Below the pieces are notes generated by a model, which did not search any database, was not told the origin of the DNA, and was given only the letters and a program-made list of their open reading frames with translations. From contig PYST01000024.1 of assembly GCA_003049485.1 (NCBI GenBank), forward strand, positions 65,648 through 129,647: 64,000 bases of DNA. The letters are read 5' to 3'. The translations under genes and the position numbers were made by a program. This DNA comes from Ophioceras dolichostomum (lineage: Eukaryota; Ascomycota; Sordariomycetes; Magnaporthales; Ophioceraceae). This document shows, in pieces, positions 43,744 through 55,464 of the stretch. Each line of letters opens with the position of its first letter. The stretch's first letter is position 1.

Positions 43744-45234
43744 CTACTCCGGCCTGGCCCGCTTGGCTCCATGGGGGTTCTGCCACTCGTTGTTGCCACC
43801 GCCACCGCCACCACCCTGGTTCCCGCCTCCTCCGCCGAAGAAGCCGGGGTTGAAGCCCGTTTGCATGCCTTGGAATCCTGGAACGTAAAGGGTGACAATT
43901 TTAAGGTTAGCGGAGATGCTTCTATGCACGACACCAGTGGAAAATGAAAGAAGCGTCGGGCTTGCTTACCAGGCATTCCACCACCCATCATACCCATGCC
44001 ACCCATACCACCGCCCATGCCGCCCATGTTGCCCATGCCGCCGCCCATGGGTCCGCCCATGCCGCCCATACCCATTCCGCCCATACCGCCAGGCATGCCG
44101 CCCATGCCTCCCATCGGTCCCATCGGTCCCATGCCACCACCACCCATCATGTTCATGCCGGGGCCACCACCACGGCCACCTCGCATGCCGCCCCCGCGCA
44201 TGCCACCACCACCGCCCATCATGCCGCCACGGAAGCCGCCGCCGCCTCCGCCGCCGCCTCCGCCGAAGTTGGGTCCGCCCATGGGCGCGTTAAAGCCCAT
44301 GCCGCCGCCGCCACCACCAACATTATTGTTGTTATTGTAGGCATTGTTGTTGTAGCCGCGGTTGAACCCGCCGCCGCCGCCCTGGTTATTCATGCCACCA
44401 CCGCCGCGCATGTTGTTATAGCCGCCACGGCCACCACGGTAGCCGCCGCCGGTGCCACCCATATTGTTGTTGTATCCGCCGCCGCCGCCGCCCATGTTGC
44501 TGTTCGAGCGGTCGCCGTAGTTGCCCGAGGTGATCCGCCCTTGGCCGTCCTTACCGGCCCGGGGTTGGTCCTTGGGTAATGTCCGGAACGGGTTCACGGT
44601 CGGCGAGGAGAACTGTACGCTGTGCCTCTTGTTCGCGGACTGCGCGCTGCTGTCGTCGCCGAGGGATTCGACACGGTGCTTGACTGCAGTGGCGGCTTGC
44701 TGGGACTTGAGCTCGACGTAGACTTGTCTGTGGGGTGGGTGGAGGACAATCAAGCCGAGTTGTTAGCATCCAGGCTCGAGTTTCGAAATAGCGGGCACAT
44801 TCACACGGGGAGGTGTTGATAGAGGTAACGTACCCTTTGCTCTTTCCGTTCACCTTGTGCTCGCTGAAAGTGATGTCCTTGAGCTCATCCTCGCATCCGG
44901 CCTCGCGAATCCAGCCACGGATGTCATCGTCCGTGGTCCACCAGTGCAGGTCTGAGATCATGATCGCGGATGTCGCGCCAGGGTCGATAGGCCTGTCATC
45001 CGAGCCCTCCTTCCTCTTGACACCTTGCGGCGGGTTCTGTGGGCGGGCGGGCTCTGTAGCGTCGTGGCTCTTACCACGGGAGTCGTCATTCTGATGGCCA
45101 TCCTCGTCATATTGGTCATGGCCATTCGAGTCGTCTCCGCCGTGGTCGCCCTCGTAAGCCTGATCCTGCTTCTCATCTCCTTGTTCTTGGTTGGCATCCC
45201 CATAGATATCGATCTCGAACTCTTCCTCGGCCAT
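43744..45234 (-). CDS. CPSF6/7-like RRM protein with Gly-rich tail
   Basis: RNA-binding protein resembling the large subunit of cleavage factor Im. Exons 45234-44834, 44727-43970 and 43877-43744 give 430 residues. It opens with MAEEEFEIDIYGDANQE, an acidic start very like CPSF6. After an acidic linker comes one RRM (about residues 88-155): AIMISDLHWWTTDDDIRGW, ITFSEHKVNGKSKGQVYVEL. The LxWWTTDxDL and VNGKSKG blocks are the CPSF6/7 signature. The C-terminal half is Gly/Asn/Met-rich (GGGGYNNN, GGMGGMGM repeats) and ends with a short exon coding FQGMQTGFNPGFFGGG and a basic KRARPE end. This tail replaces the Pro-rich/RS region of animal CPSF6. Role in 3'-end processing is inferred from the RRM. 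Confidence 0.85.
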
Positions 45235-46835
45235 TGTGAACGGACCGGTTGCTGTATCTTTCTAGTTGGTTGAACACGTCCCGATGCCACTCCAGGCGGA
45301 GCGAAAGCAATGATGCCGGAGAATTAGGGCCGGGCTGCAGTCAGTCAAGGAGGAGGTAAATTTCTTGAGAGAGCCTAGATATTGTTCAGGATGTACAGGA
45401 GCGTGTCTGCGATCCCCAGTCCCAAGATCAGTAAACGACAAAAGACGGCATGATTTAACAAGGAGAACGCTGTGAATGGTAGAAAAGGCGCGACGGCCGT
45501 GAGCAAATGCGTCAGGGCGATTTCAGGACCTGGCGACAGGCAAAGGCAGACGCGGAGACGATCGGAAGAAAAAGAAGAGACAGAGGATGATAAAGAGGCG
45601 AAAGAACAAACGAGAAAGAAAAAACGTAGAACACGATCATACGTACACTCCGTAGGTCCCGACAACAAGCGCTCGACTCTCGTCTCCTTCGCCTTCCCCC
45701 AAGAAGATTTTTGTGGAGCGTTTTTCGAAGACGAAGCTCTGTGCTTTCGATCTTTCGAGGACAGGCGGGTGTTCTTCTTTGTTCCTATGACAAGCTTTAA
45801 TTGTGTTTGCCGCGCATGGAAAGGAGTACAAGCCTCCTCACAATGCGCTTGTTTCCTCTTGAATCTGTCCTGGAATCCCAAGGAAAGCAGACGGAGACCG
45901 AGGACAGGCTTGACACAGAGGAGAAAGACAAGATGATTTTTCGTGGCGATTTGCCTCCACTTGATGATTTTCCTTGTCCCTCCTCTCTTGCCCGACGTCA
46001 ATCGGTGCGATGGAAAGTGGGAGGGTGAAATGCTTGAGGGAGTTAGTAAACGGTCCGGCGAGGGAAGAGCGTGAGATGGCGCCTCGACACTACGCCTTGT
46101 TGGCCGAGGACGGTGCTGGGGGGTCTGAGCAGGTCTTCGCCAGCCAACGCGCACGGGGCAAGAAAGAGCAGCGGCTGCTTGAAGAAGGTCGGGAAACTTG
46201 CACAACGCGTGATGGGAGAAAAAATGGTAAAAGAAGAAGGCCTTGACACCAAATATGATCAGAGCTTTGGTCCGGACAACCGCGATGAATGAAGTGAATC
46301 GATCGAGGGAGGGCGGGATCGATTTTGACCACAGGAGGTTGTGGAAATGGAAACAAGTTTGAAGCGCTGAAGGAAAGAGAGTTTGGGCTCTGGAGCTGCC
46401 AGATGGGGCGAGGCTGAAGCTCCCCTTCTCTGCAGGGAAGGATCTGTGCGGGAATCTCGAGGTATCCTTTATCTGGAAGCGTTGATCGAGAATGCTGACA
46501 CAGGCGGAAAATAGCGCGCTCCTGTTAATGTATACAGGTCAGTACGTCAGATTTTAAGTGGACAAGTTGGGTCCCTGTCGACCCGCTTCTTTTTATGGAG
46601 ACCACAAGCTGGAAATGCCAGCTTAACTTTTTGGTAATTTTGGTCAATGGATTTTGAGGCGATCTGGCACGTCTCCAGGGGATTCTACTACTATCGCCAA
46701 ATACAACGCCCAGCCGGCCACACCAGCGACGAACACAACCTCCGACGACACAACGACCAAACGCGCAGCGCACTTTCGCTCTCTTTTCCGTACACCCCCG
46801 CCAAACCCGCTTAAGTCCAACGTCCTACACACAAA
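45235..46835. promoter_or_regulatory. 1.6 kb divergent region between CPSF6-like and Sec61-gamma genes
   Basis: No supported gene. A 276-residue open frame on the minus strand (45375-46205) has a hydrophobic end but no family match and is probably leader sequence of the CPSF6-like gene. Purine-rich + strand blocks occur at 45540-45630. Confidence 0.5.
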
Positions 46836-47295
46836 ATGTCCGACTCTGTTCAGGAGATCCTCGACGTGCCGAGGGAGTTCCTCAAGGACGGCCTCCAGTT
46901 CATCAACCGCAGCCAAAAGCGTAAGTCGCGCGCGAACCCAATTCCCCCTCATACTTTTCCCCGTTGTGCTCTGATTTCTCTCTCTCTTCTCCAGAGGCAG
47001 TCAGGAGTGCGAACCTGAGACTAACCCTATAACCATTTTCTCTACCGCAACAGCCGACCGGAAAGAGTTCATCAAGATCTGCCAGGCTGTCGGCGTCGGT
47101 TTCCTGATCATGGGCGCGGTTGGATACATCGTTAAGCTGAGTACGTCACAATCGGAGGAGGGAATGCCCGGATGGGACCGACACCTCTGCATCACCAAGC
47201 CATCCCTTCACCCCGGCGCACAGGAACCACACCTACTAACTCCTATCCATCTAGTCCACATCCCATTAAACAACATCCTCGTCGGTGGCGCATAA
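46836..47295 (+). CDS. sss1: Sec61 translocon gamma subunit (Sss1)
   Basis: Tail-anchored subunit of the ER protein-conducting channel. Exons 46836-46920, 47054-47140 and 47255-47295 give 70 residues, the usual size. Motifs: DVPREFLKDGLQFINRSQKP in the cytosolic amphipathic helix, then the conserved DRKEFIKICQAVGVGF leading into the membrane helix (GFLIMGAVGYIVKLIHIPLNNIL), ending VGGA. Each intron interrupts a phase-1 codon. The intron 46921-47053 also contains an unused CAG acceptor at about 46993-46995. Confidence 0.96.
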
Positions 47296-47799
47296 AAGGG
47301 GAGAGAAGAATCAGAAGAGGGAGGCGACGGCGACGACGAGATGTCCGAGTCGGGTTCGAGTTGGAGTCCGCGACGAGGGTGGAGAAATATCGAGGCGCGG
47401 AATCGCCAGCGTCGGCGCAAACATGGACAAAACCAGGCGGGAAGATGCTCCGTCTAAGGTCATTAATTGTTCTTGGTTCATACTGGCTCTCTGGGTTTGG
47501 GATGGGCGAAACCAAAAAATCACCTAATTTCACTACTGTTGTTGGTATGAGCGACATACACACTGCGCGTACAGAAATCTGAGATCAAACTCCTTGATTC
47601 CCACCACATATACCCAAGAAGAACATCCAGGGCCATCTTCGTCCCGTCCCGTTCCGTCCAGGTCGTTGAAGTCATCATTATCCACACTAATATGAGCGGA
47701 TGGAGAAAGTGAGGTTGAGGGAATAAACAAGAAACAACCTAAGGGCGGGTATATAGGAACACCCTAGAGTAGTGGAAGTGAGAAGAGGTGGTTATGCCA
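47296..47799. other. intergenic, convergent 3' flanks
   Basis: About 500 bases between the Sss1 and WD40 stop codons. Rich in GAGGCGACGGCGACGAC-like sequence near 47320-47345. No gene seen. Confidence 0.5.
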
Positions 47800-49803
47800 C
47801 TACCACCAAGTATCCAAGAAGTCGCTGTACTCCGCCAGAGGTATATTGGACGACAGGAACGAGTCGACCATCCGACCCCTCTCCGGGTTGAACTCGTCGT
47901 CCGCGGACTCGTTGTACGAGTGCACGCTGCAGAAGCCGGTGCGCCTGTCTTTCCAGGCAGAGACTGTGATCGATGGAAGCACGTTTTACCGGCAGAGGTC
48001 AGTATGCGTACCAGTTGGGGACCAGCGAGAGATGGATGGATGCAATGCGACATGGGGCCAGGCAAGCAGCCAGCTAGTGCAACCAGGGGGATGCAGAAGG
48101 TGCAAGAAAGGAAATGACAGGAAAAAAAAAAAAAACTCACCAGCGATCAGCGGGGCGTTCGGGTGCCAGAACGCCTCCCTGATCAACGGCTCCGGCCTCC
48201 GCCGCCGCTGCATGCGGCCGACCTCCACGCCAACATTCCGAATGGCGTTCCCGACGTCCAAGGTGGCAGCGAGGGTGGCGTCGAGGTTCCAGACGTACAC
48301 CTTGCCGTCGGCGGAGCCCGAGTACACGTAGCGGGAGTTGGTGCTCCCGGGCGGCGAGAAGTGACAACGTATCAGCGTCCCCGAGACGCGGTGGCCGCGG
48401 AAGGTGACGACGGAGCCGTCGGCCGGGTGCAGGAAGAAGTCGTCGTCCGTGAAGTCCTGGTAGCGGTAGTCGGTCACGCTTTCGCGCGTGAACTTGGTCG
48501 GGTCGAGGCGGTGGAAGGCCTCGGCCGACATGACCTTGCGCAGGTCCCACAGCTTCATCGAGTGGTCCTTCCCGTTGGAGAGCACGTACCGGCCGTCCCC
48601 TTTACTGTCGACGTACGTCAGGCCGTTGATGTGCCCCACGAAGATGCCCGCTGGCCGGCGGTCGCTCAGGCTGCGGCGGTCCCACACCTTGATGGTCGCG
48701 TCGTCGGAGCCCGAGTACAGGATGTGCGGCGAGTTGACGTCGGCGAAGCACACGGCGTTGACGTCGTCGTCGTGGCCCGCGATCTTGTGCAGGCGCGCGC
48801 GCGACTCGATGTCGAACACGACGATGCAGTTGTCGCCCGTGCCCGCCACCAGCTCGCGGCCGTCGCCGGAGAAGCGCACCGAGTAGATGCTGAACTGCTC
48901 GTCGTCGTTGCCGGCCGAGAGGTCGAGCGTGTACGGGTCGCCCCTGTCGTTGGGATCCGTGGGCGCCAGGCACACGGCGGGGAGCAGCGACGAGATGGCC
49001 AGCCACCGGTTGTCCGGGCTCAACGACGCGTCCGTGAGGGTCCAGTAGCCGAACGGGTAGTGGGCCGTCCGGTAGTAGCGCCAGTTGTACGGGTTTGACG
49101 TGTCGTACATGCGCACCCTGAAGTCCTTGACGACCGAGAAGAAGAAGTTGCCGTCGTCGGAGAACTGGCCCGAGTATACGGGCGCCGGGTACTGGATGAA
49201 CATGTCGGCGTCCCCACTCGGGATCAGGCCCTGGGCCATGCGGCCGCGCTCCAGCCGCGCCATGACCGGGTCCTCGACGCCCAGCTCGCGGTCGAGTAGC
49301 CGCTCCGGCATGGTCTTGAACCCCTTCCCCGTGAGCCTCCCCGGCGACGCGGCCGGGTCGGTGGAGCCGAAGTCGCCGGAACCCATCAGCACCCGGCCCT
49401 TTTCGTTGGGCACCTCGGGGAATCGGTTCGCGCTGTGCCGGTCGATGCCGCGGCTGTGCACGTTGTTGCGGGCGAGGGGATTCTCCAACCTCCCCGCGCG
49501 CCAGAGCATGAACATGAAGCGCATTTGCTGGAGAGTTATGGACCCGGAAGCTTGCGAGTCCCCGCTGTCACTCCCGCCGTCGCCATCGCCGCCGTCGCCA
49601 CTGTCGCCGCCGCCGGCAATGGTGGCTCCTCCTTGACTGCTCTCCGCCTCGACGTTTTCATAATGTCCACCGTCATCCTCCATTTCGTCAAGATCGGGTT
49701 GGTAGTCGCCGTCCTCCTCATCATCGTCAGGTATGAGAGAACCCAAAGTAAATCCAAAATTAAGAGACATTCTGCGTTTTGCACCTTTGTCGACCAACAG
49801 CAA
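47800..49803 (-). CDS. WD40 protein, DCAF11/WDR23 (LEC14B) type
   Basis: Likely DDB1-CUL4 ubiquitin-ligase substrate receptor. Exons 49803-48141 and 47963-47800 give 608 residues; a Met 11 codons in (MSLNFGFTLG) gives 597 and may be the true start. An acidic N-terminus is followed by a conserved pre-propeller region (SRGIDRHSANRFPEVP, PERLLDRELG). The propeller includes PVYSGQFSDDGNFFFSVVKDF, SIYSVRFSGDGRELVAG, HILYSGSDDATIKVWDRRSL, YVLSNGKDHSMKLWDLRKVM and YVYSGSADGKVYVWNLDA. Two WDxR boxes (WDRR, WDLR) are the motif by which DCAFs dock on DDB1. The second exon, with AWKDRRTGFCSVHSY, closes the propeller. In animals WDR23 turns over Nrf2 and histone-mRNA factors; the fungal substrate is unknown. 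Confidence 0.88.
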
Positions 49804-50586
49804 GTCAGGAGGAGCTCAGGGAGTCACGGAAAGGCCGGCTCGCTCTTATCTTGCAATGAAATAGTTGTTGGGTTTAACGGGTCGTTCGGAGAGCTCGCTG
49901 ATGCCTTTGACTTGCCCTGAAAATCAGAAAGAGAACATAAGTGCCCGGTCTGGTACTAAGCGACGTACCCCGCCAAAGGTCAAAGCCGAAAGCGAAGCTC
50001 AATAATGATGTAGTTGCGGGGGCTAGATTCTCGATGGATGATGATTTTCTGAAGAAAGAAATATGAGCTGAAAGATGAATCCCATATGTTACGCATTGTA
50101 CCGTCTTTCCCAACCCTATCGCCACTATCCGAGAAGGCTACTGGTGGGCGTCCACGGAGCTTCCCCGCAGCGTCACCGATCACCATCGGCGTTAACAGCC
50201 GGAGTTTGCGGCATGTGTCAGGGTCAGAATTGCCGGCTCGGCGCGCCGACCCACGCCGCTCATTCTTGAATCCTTTTCGATCTCCGCGAGAAGTTCCCTC
50301 TACTGAGCCATCATTAATAAATGATAGAGGTGTTGTTGATACTTAGTGTATCAATCATATATTTCAGAAGAAAGAAAGGACGCTCGCTGGCTGGCTCTAG
50401 TACACATTCTACAAAAAACACACCTCGAGATGTTCCCCGCTGCCACCCTGCTCTTTGAGCCATCCCTGTACGGCGTAAATCTACAATGAAAGGCAGCAGA
50501 AGACACAAAATGGCTAACTCCGTCCACCATATCGGTGACAAAAACTCATCCCCAAGCCATAGAAAGGCAGGTTCGGACATCGACAC
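49804..50586. other. intergenic upstream of the WD40 gene (minus)
   Basis: About 780 bases: WD40 upstream region and the 3' flank of the TPR-like gene. No gene seen. Confidence 0.5.
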
Positions 50587-53177
50587 TCAATATACTCCTG
50601 TGAGATAAGCCGCAGCGAACTGATTCTGCGCGACGACCCACGGCTCAAGCAAGTACTTCAGCCGCAGCGGGTGGTAGTAAGGCGTCTTGGGCTCCCACTT
50701 GATGCTCTTGCCGCTCAGCTCCTCCCGCCTCTCTAAATCGGTGATCTTGTTCAGCAAGTGCTGCGTGCGGTCGATATTGCTCCCCTCAACAGTTGAGTCT
50801 TGACCGCCGCCGTTAACGCCACCTCCTCCTCCCCAAGCCATCTTGAGCTCCATGGTCTTGAGAAGCACGGCCCTGGCGTCGTGGTTCTTCTGGTTCTTGA
50901 TCAGCACGAAGCCGTACGTATCGCCCGCCGACAGCAGCGGCGACTGCTGCGCCTGCAGCATGCTGACCATGTTGGTGTTGACGCGCTCCCACACGTAGTG
51001 CAGCACCGTCTCGGCCATGCCGAGCACGCCGGCGTCGTTGGACTCGGCCAGGATCTCGCCGTAGACGTGGCAGTTCCTCAGGACGGCCTGCAGCACGTTG
51101 GAGGGGAGCTGCATGCGCGACTCCCAGACGGGCAAGGTCAGCTGGCGCGCCGCGTCGATCCGCCGCTCGCGCCGCAGCACCTCGGCCAGCACCTGCCCGT
51201 ACTGCAGCGTGTCCGGGTCGTCGCTCCCGTAGTCCTGCCGCTGGCCGTTGGCGGCGAGCCGCAGGTTGTCCTCCGCGTCCGCCCAGTTCTGCCGCACGGC
51301 CTGCACGCAGCCCAGCCGGTAGAGGTGCCAGTAGCCCTCGGATGGTGGCTGGTTGGCCGCAGGGTTGTCGGCGATCCACCGGTACAGGTCTTCGAGCTGC
51401 TGCAGGCTCTCGGAGCGGAAGGCGAGCTTGGCGAGGCACACGGCCGTGTCGATGGCGTCCTGTCTGTGCGCCGCGCCGAGTGCCCGTCGGCGCTCCCACA
51501 CGGTCGAGAGGACCGCGACTGCCTCGTCGAAGCGGCCGTCGGTGCTCGACAGGCGCAGGCCGTGGTGGTGGCCGCACTGCAGCACGTGGGCCGACTCGAT
51601 GCCTGCGCGCCGCGATGCCCAGATCGTCTCGCAGTGGCGGTCGAACCTGGAGTTCATGATCGGCTGCTCGTCCTCTTGGAGCTTCTGCATCTCGAGGCAC
51701 TTGGACGCGCTCTCGGCTGCTAGGTCCACGTCGAGAGGCGCGAGCTGCATGATGATGTCTAGCGCTTTCTTGTGGTACGCCAGGGAGTCCACGTAGTTGC
51801 CTTGGTCGCGCTTTATGTCGCCGAGCCCGGAGGCGACGGTGAACTTCCATGGCAGATCCTCTCGGGAGGTAGTCCGCTCGAGGGGTAGGAAGATCGGGTA
51901 GTAAATGTCCTCGGCGATGTCGCACTGCAATGGATGTTCACGTCAAGTTAGTGGGCCGCCATACATTATGGTTTCAGGAGGTGTATTTGGTCGCCCACCC
52001 CATCTTGACATAAGAGGATCTTTGGTATGATCTTTGGGATGATCCGATTTGTGTGTTCTCTTCTACGTACCTTGCCGTTTCGACAGAGAATATCACAGTA
52101 ATTCTTTGTAAGATCGCGGGCGGTCGCCTCTGGGACATCCTTGGTAAATAAGCTCTTTTGTACCCAGACTTCCAGACAGATTTGTTCCGCCTCTTGGTAA
52201 TTCCCGAGTCTCATTGTGGCGACCGCCTGCTTGTATCTGGCCCTCAATGACTGTATCTTGAGCTCCTCTCTCGCGTGTTCCGTCTCTGGCACACCCAGTA
52301 AGCGGTCTTCTTGGCTTCGCTTCAGAGTGTAGAGCAACTCATAGGCAACGCGTGCCGACTCATATCGTCGCGCCCCCGCGTCCAAATCCTCAGCGCAGGC
52401 TTCGATTCCGCTGATGGCTGTGTTCAGATCACGCTCCAGCCCAGTCGTAACCTCTGAGATAGTCTTCATCCGTTCCTCTCGGGACTCGCTGTCCTCGAGG
52501 TTGGCAAGCTCAAGAGCGGTGATATGGCCTTTCAAGTCGTCGCACTCATTCTGCAGCTCTCTTATCTTGATTTGTTCCGGGGACTCTAGAGCTTCGGGTG
52601 ACTGAGCAGCAACTGTCATGAGAAAGTCAGGGGCAACGGACGGTGTGCTTGTGGTTGTGGCCGGGGCATCGGCCTCGACGGGGATCGAGGACAGGTCCAC
52701 CAGCGATGAAGACGGCGGCGCCGGCGGCGCAAGAGCTCTAGGCATGAAAAGATCCAGCCTGCTCGTGAGCCTCGCCGCGTGGCTCTCTAGCTCCTCTGCA
52801 AAGCTCAGCACTCGCACCCCACAGCTCGTGCAGTGACCAAGAGCACTGTCCTTGCAGGAGACACTGAGCGACACCACGTGACAGGAGTTGCACGGCTCTA
52901 TGGCATCGGCGACGAACCTGTCTAGCCGCCGCTCCCAGTCTTCCCGGAGCACACTTCGATCCTCCGCTCTGAGATGGAACCAGTTCTCCTCGAAGCGTTC
53001 GAGCGCCATGTCAACAGAGCCGAGGCCCCGACAGAGGGTCACGAGATCTCGGCCGGAGTTGCGGAAACTGCTCTGACGAGCGAACGGCGCCTTGTCGAAG
53101 AGGATCTCCGACAGGTTGCGGAGACGCGCCCGCAGCGTCTCGAAGAGCTGCCGTGGCGTTGCGTCGGGCATCATCAA
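50587..53177 (-). CDS. unrecognised protein: Cys-pair cluster, coiled coil, TPR-like helical repeats
   Basis: Two exons, 53177-52071 and 51924-50587, give 814 residues. I do not recognise the family. Residues 1-100 are helical and charged. A Cys cluster at about 97-121 (CNSC, VSC, CTSCG) could bind zinc. A Pro/Ser/Thr linker follows, then a probable coiled coil at about 205-330 (IKIRELQNECDDLKGHITALE, YELLYTLKRSQEDR). From about 320 on there are TPR-like helical pairs: RYKQAVATMRLGNYQEAEQICLEV, GLGDIKRDQGNYVDSLAYHKKALDI, GRFDEAVAVLSTVWERRRALG, QNWADAEDNLRLA and YGQVLAEVLRRERRIDAARQL. The C-terminus reads YHPLRLKYLLEPWVVAQNQF. This architecture recalls fungal proteins near STAND/NLR genes, but no NACHT or effector domain is present. 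No signal peptide or membrane helix. Probably cytosolic. Confidence 0.75.
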
Positions 53178-54551
53178 AGTTGGGCTGCGTCATCAATGAT
53201 AACCCTTGTCCTGTTATTCGTCCAGCCGTGTCGAAGAATAGGGCGACCAAATTCAAGGGACACTGACGAATAAACAAAACAGCAGTAATTTTTACAGAAG
53301 GGAGTACTGGAGATGATACGAATGAAACAAACGTAAAATGGGTCGGTTTGGAAACCTGGGTCGGAAGCAAGGGAGGAATTCAAGCTGGTGGCTAGCCTTT
53401 GTTGTCGTGGTCGCTTGTGGCAAATGAGTCGCCGTGTGAGGCCGGCAAGGCGCCAAAAGTTGGAACGAGGCAACCGCATGAGCCCCTCTACGACGGCAGC
53501 GTGACTCTAGCGGCCCTGACGAATGAAGCACTCCATTTGGCCGCTGCTGGCGGCATGACCCCATCCATCATGCAGGTTGCAGGCAGACAAGACAGGGCGG
53601 ACCTCAAGCTCTTAGAGATAGGTAGTTCGCTGGCCCTTCCTAAGTAGTACGGTAGCTTAGGGAAACTTCCCTTCAGCCTCAGAATGAGCCCGCAAACCCA
53701 TCCACAACGCATTAAACTCGGGAGAGTACGTTCAAAGGATCAGTGATACCCCAAATCCTATGTAGCTGGCCTGAAGGACCTGGAGAAGCTTGGCGGGCAT
53801 CATTGATACTTCTTGGTGAGGGGTAGAAAACGGAAGGGTGAGCGAAGGAGCGTGACACAACTAGAATGGTTACAGACTCGAGCAAAAAACGACGCACGGG
53901 GGACTTCGTCAGACAGAATACACGGGCGATGAGGCCAAGACCAAGCAGGGAGGACCCAGTTGTTCTTCGTAGCACTCTCCAATTTTTGTTTCTTTTTTTC
54001 TCGTTGCTCGCCGTTCGGGTTCCCGCGTCCTCGGGACCGGGTCTGAAGAGTCTGGTTCAGAACTGGCGATCCGCAGACGCAGGTCTCATGCTCGATAAAA
54101 TAAGAGAAGCGACAGGAACAAAACAAAGGCCAACCAAACCAAAGAGTGAGGACGCATGCACCGCCATGGATCTGGTGTTAGGTTTTGTATCACCGCACCT
54201 CTCAGGATAACTGGCTGAGGAAGGGAGGGACATCAGTTCGAGTAAAACTGCAAAAAGGCGAGTGGGGGAAAAATGATAGAAGTGATGACGGATTGTCCGA
54301 GAGGCGGCACGGAACGGAGAGTTGAGTGAGGGATAGGGGAAGTTGGTCGAGAGTTAGGTGAGCGAAGATTTAGTGCCGGGACGGGCCGGCCGGGGAGGGG
54401 CAAAGACAGTCGCTACCCTCCATCCCTATTCTGGAGGTCAAACACGAGACATAAAAAGACAAGAATGTCATCAACATGAAAGAATAGCCAGTTGACTGAC
54501 CCCGGCCCGCTCACACTTCGCCATTTTTGCCGATCTTCTGCTATTCGTCCT
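53178..54551. other. intergenic between TPR-like start and DUF7704 gene end (both minus)
   Basis: 1.4 kb with no supportable gene. The part next to 53177 is the upstream region of the TPR-like gene. Confidence 0.5.
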
Positions 54552-55464
54552 TCACTGCCTCTTTGTCGACACCTTGATAGCCGGCACCGGCTTGTCGGGT
54601 CCAAACAACCCAAATAGGTACGCCAGCCTGGTAAGGCCCAGAAAGACCTATATATGTGCGCTTCGGTGTCAGCGAGTGCAATCTCAGGGAGTTAAAAAGG
54701 GAAACGGAGATCCCTGCCTGGACGAGACGAACAGATGAGAACCTAGGTAGTAACCCGGGCAGGTAGTCTAGAACCTAGGCTGGAAGGAATAAGGAGAGGA
54801 GAGCACAAGAACAAAAATTATAGGAAAAGTGGCACTCTGCTCACCGTAGCGGCTACATTACCCCAGGTCATTGCGTTCCACTGCCCAACGGCCGTGAAGC
54901 GGTCGTAAGCTTGAGCGTGGTACGTTAGGTAGACATGGCCAACGTCGGCGATCAGCAGCGCTATGAGGTAGTTCCTCACGACCCTGGGCTCGCTCGTCGT
55001 GTACAAGACGGCCACGCCTATCATGGCGAGCAGGCCGAACCCGTTGCCCAGCTGCTGGGCGACCAGCAGTGCATTCTCCGAGTGGGAGGAGGCGACTGGC
55101 GCCGCCTGCTGTACGATCTGTTCATTGATGAACCAGGCCGGAGCCGCGATGGCCGGGATACAGCCTGCTAGTCTGTTTATTTGTGTGGCGAGGTGGGTAA
55201 GGTGGTAAGGTGGTGAGAAAAGAGTGTGGAGAAAAGGAGGTGAGCCTCTACAATTAGCAATCCCATTGCATCACCGTGTAGTAGCGACGTCGTAGCGACA
55301 CGGCCTTATTCAGTTTGCCCCAGATGAAATATGCAAGATGGTTGGATAATTTTGGGAATTTTTTGGGGAGGGTGAGGGGGAGATGGATGTCAGCCTCACA
55401 GGGAGATGGGTTCGAAGACCGTGAACACAAATCGGGGAAAGGGGGGAAGCCACGCCGCCGCCAT
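54552..55464 (-). CDS. small multi-pass membrane protein, DUF7704-like
   Basis: Exons 55464-55400, 55172-54845 and 54647-54552 give 162 residues, with frame closing at each junction. It opens MAAAWLPPFPRFVFTVFEPI, where FPRFVFTxxEPISL is the conserved first block, continuing across the intron into LAGCIPAIAAPAWFINEQIV. Predicted helices: residues 10-33, about 58-80 (ENALLVAQQLGNGFGLLAMIGVAVL), 89-105 (VRNYLIALLIADVGHVYLTY) and 117-145 (WNAMTWGNVAATVFLGLTRLAYLFGLF). A short Lys/Pro tail ends the protein. This layout of four helices with NEQI, D-x-GH and WG blocks resembles the fungal DUF7704 family of unknown function. The family name is from memory; the membrane topology is directly visible. 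Confidence 0.75.

Noticed and set aside
45375..46205. 276-residue minus-strand open frame with a hydrophobic end
   Set aside because: No family similarity; lies directly in the 5' region of the CPSF6-like gene and its composition fits leader sequence.
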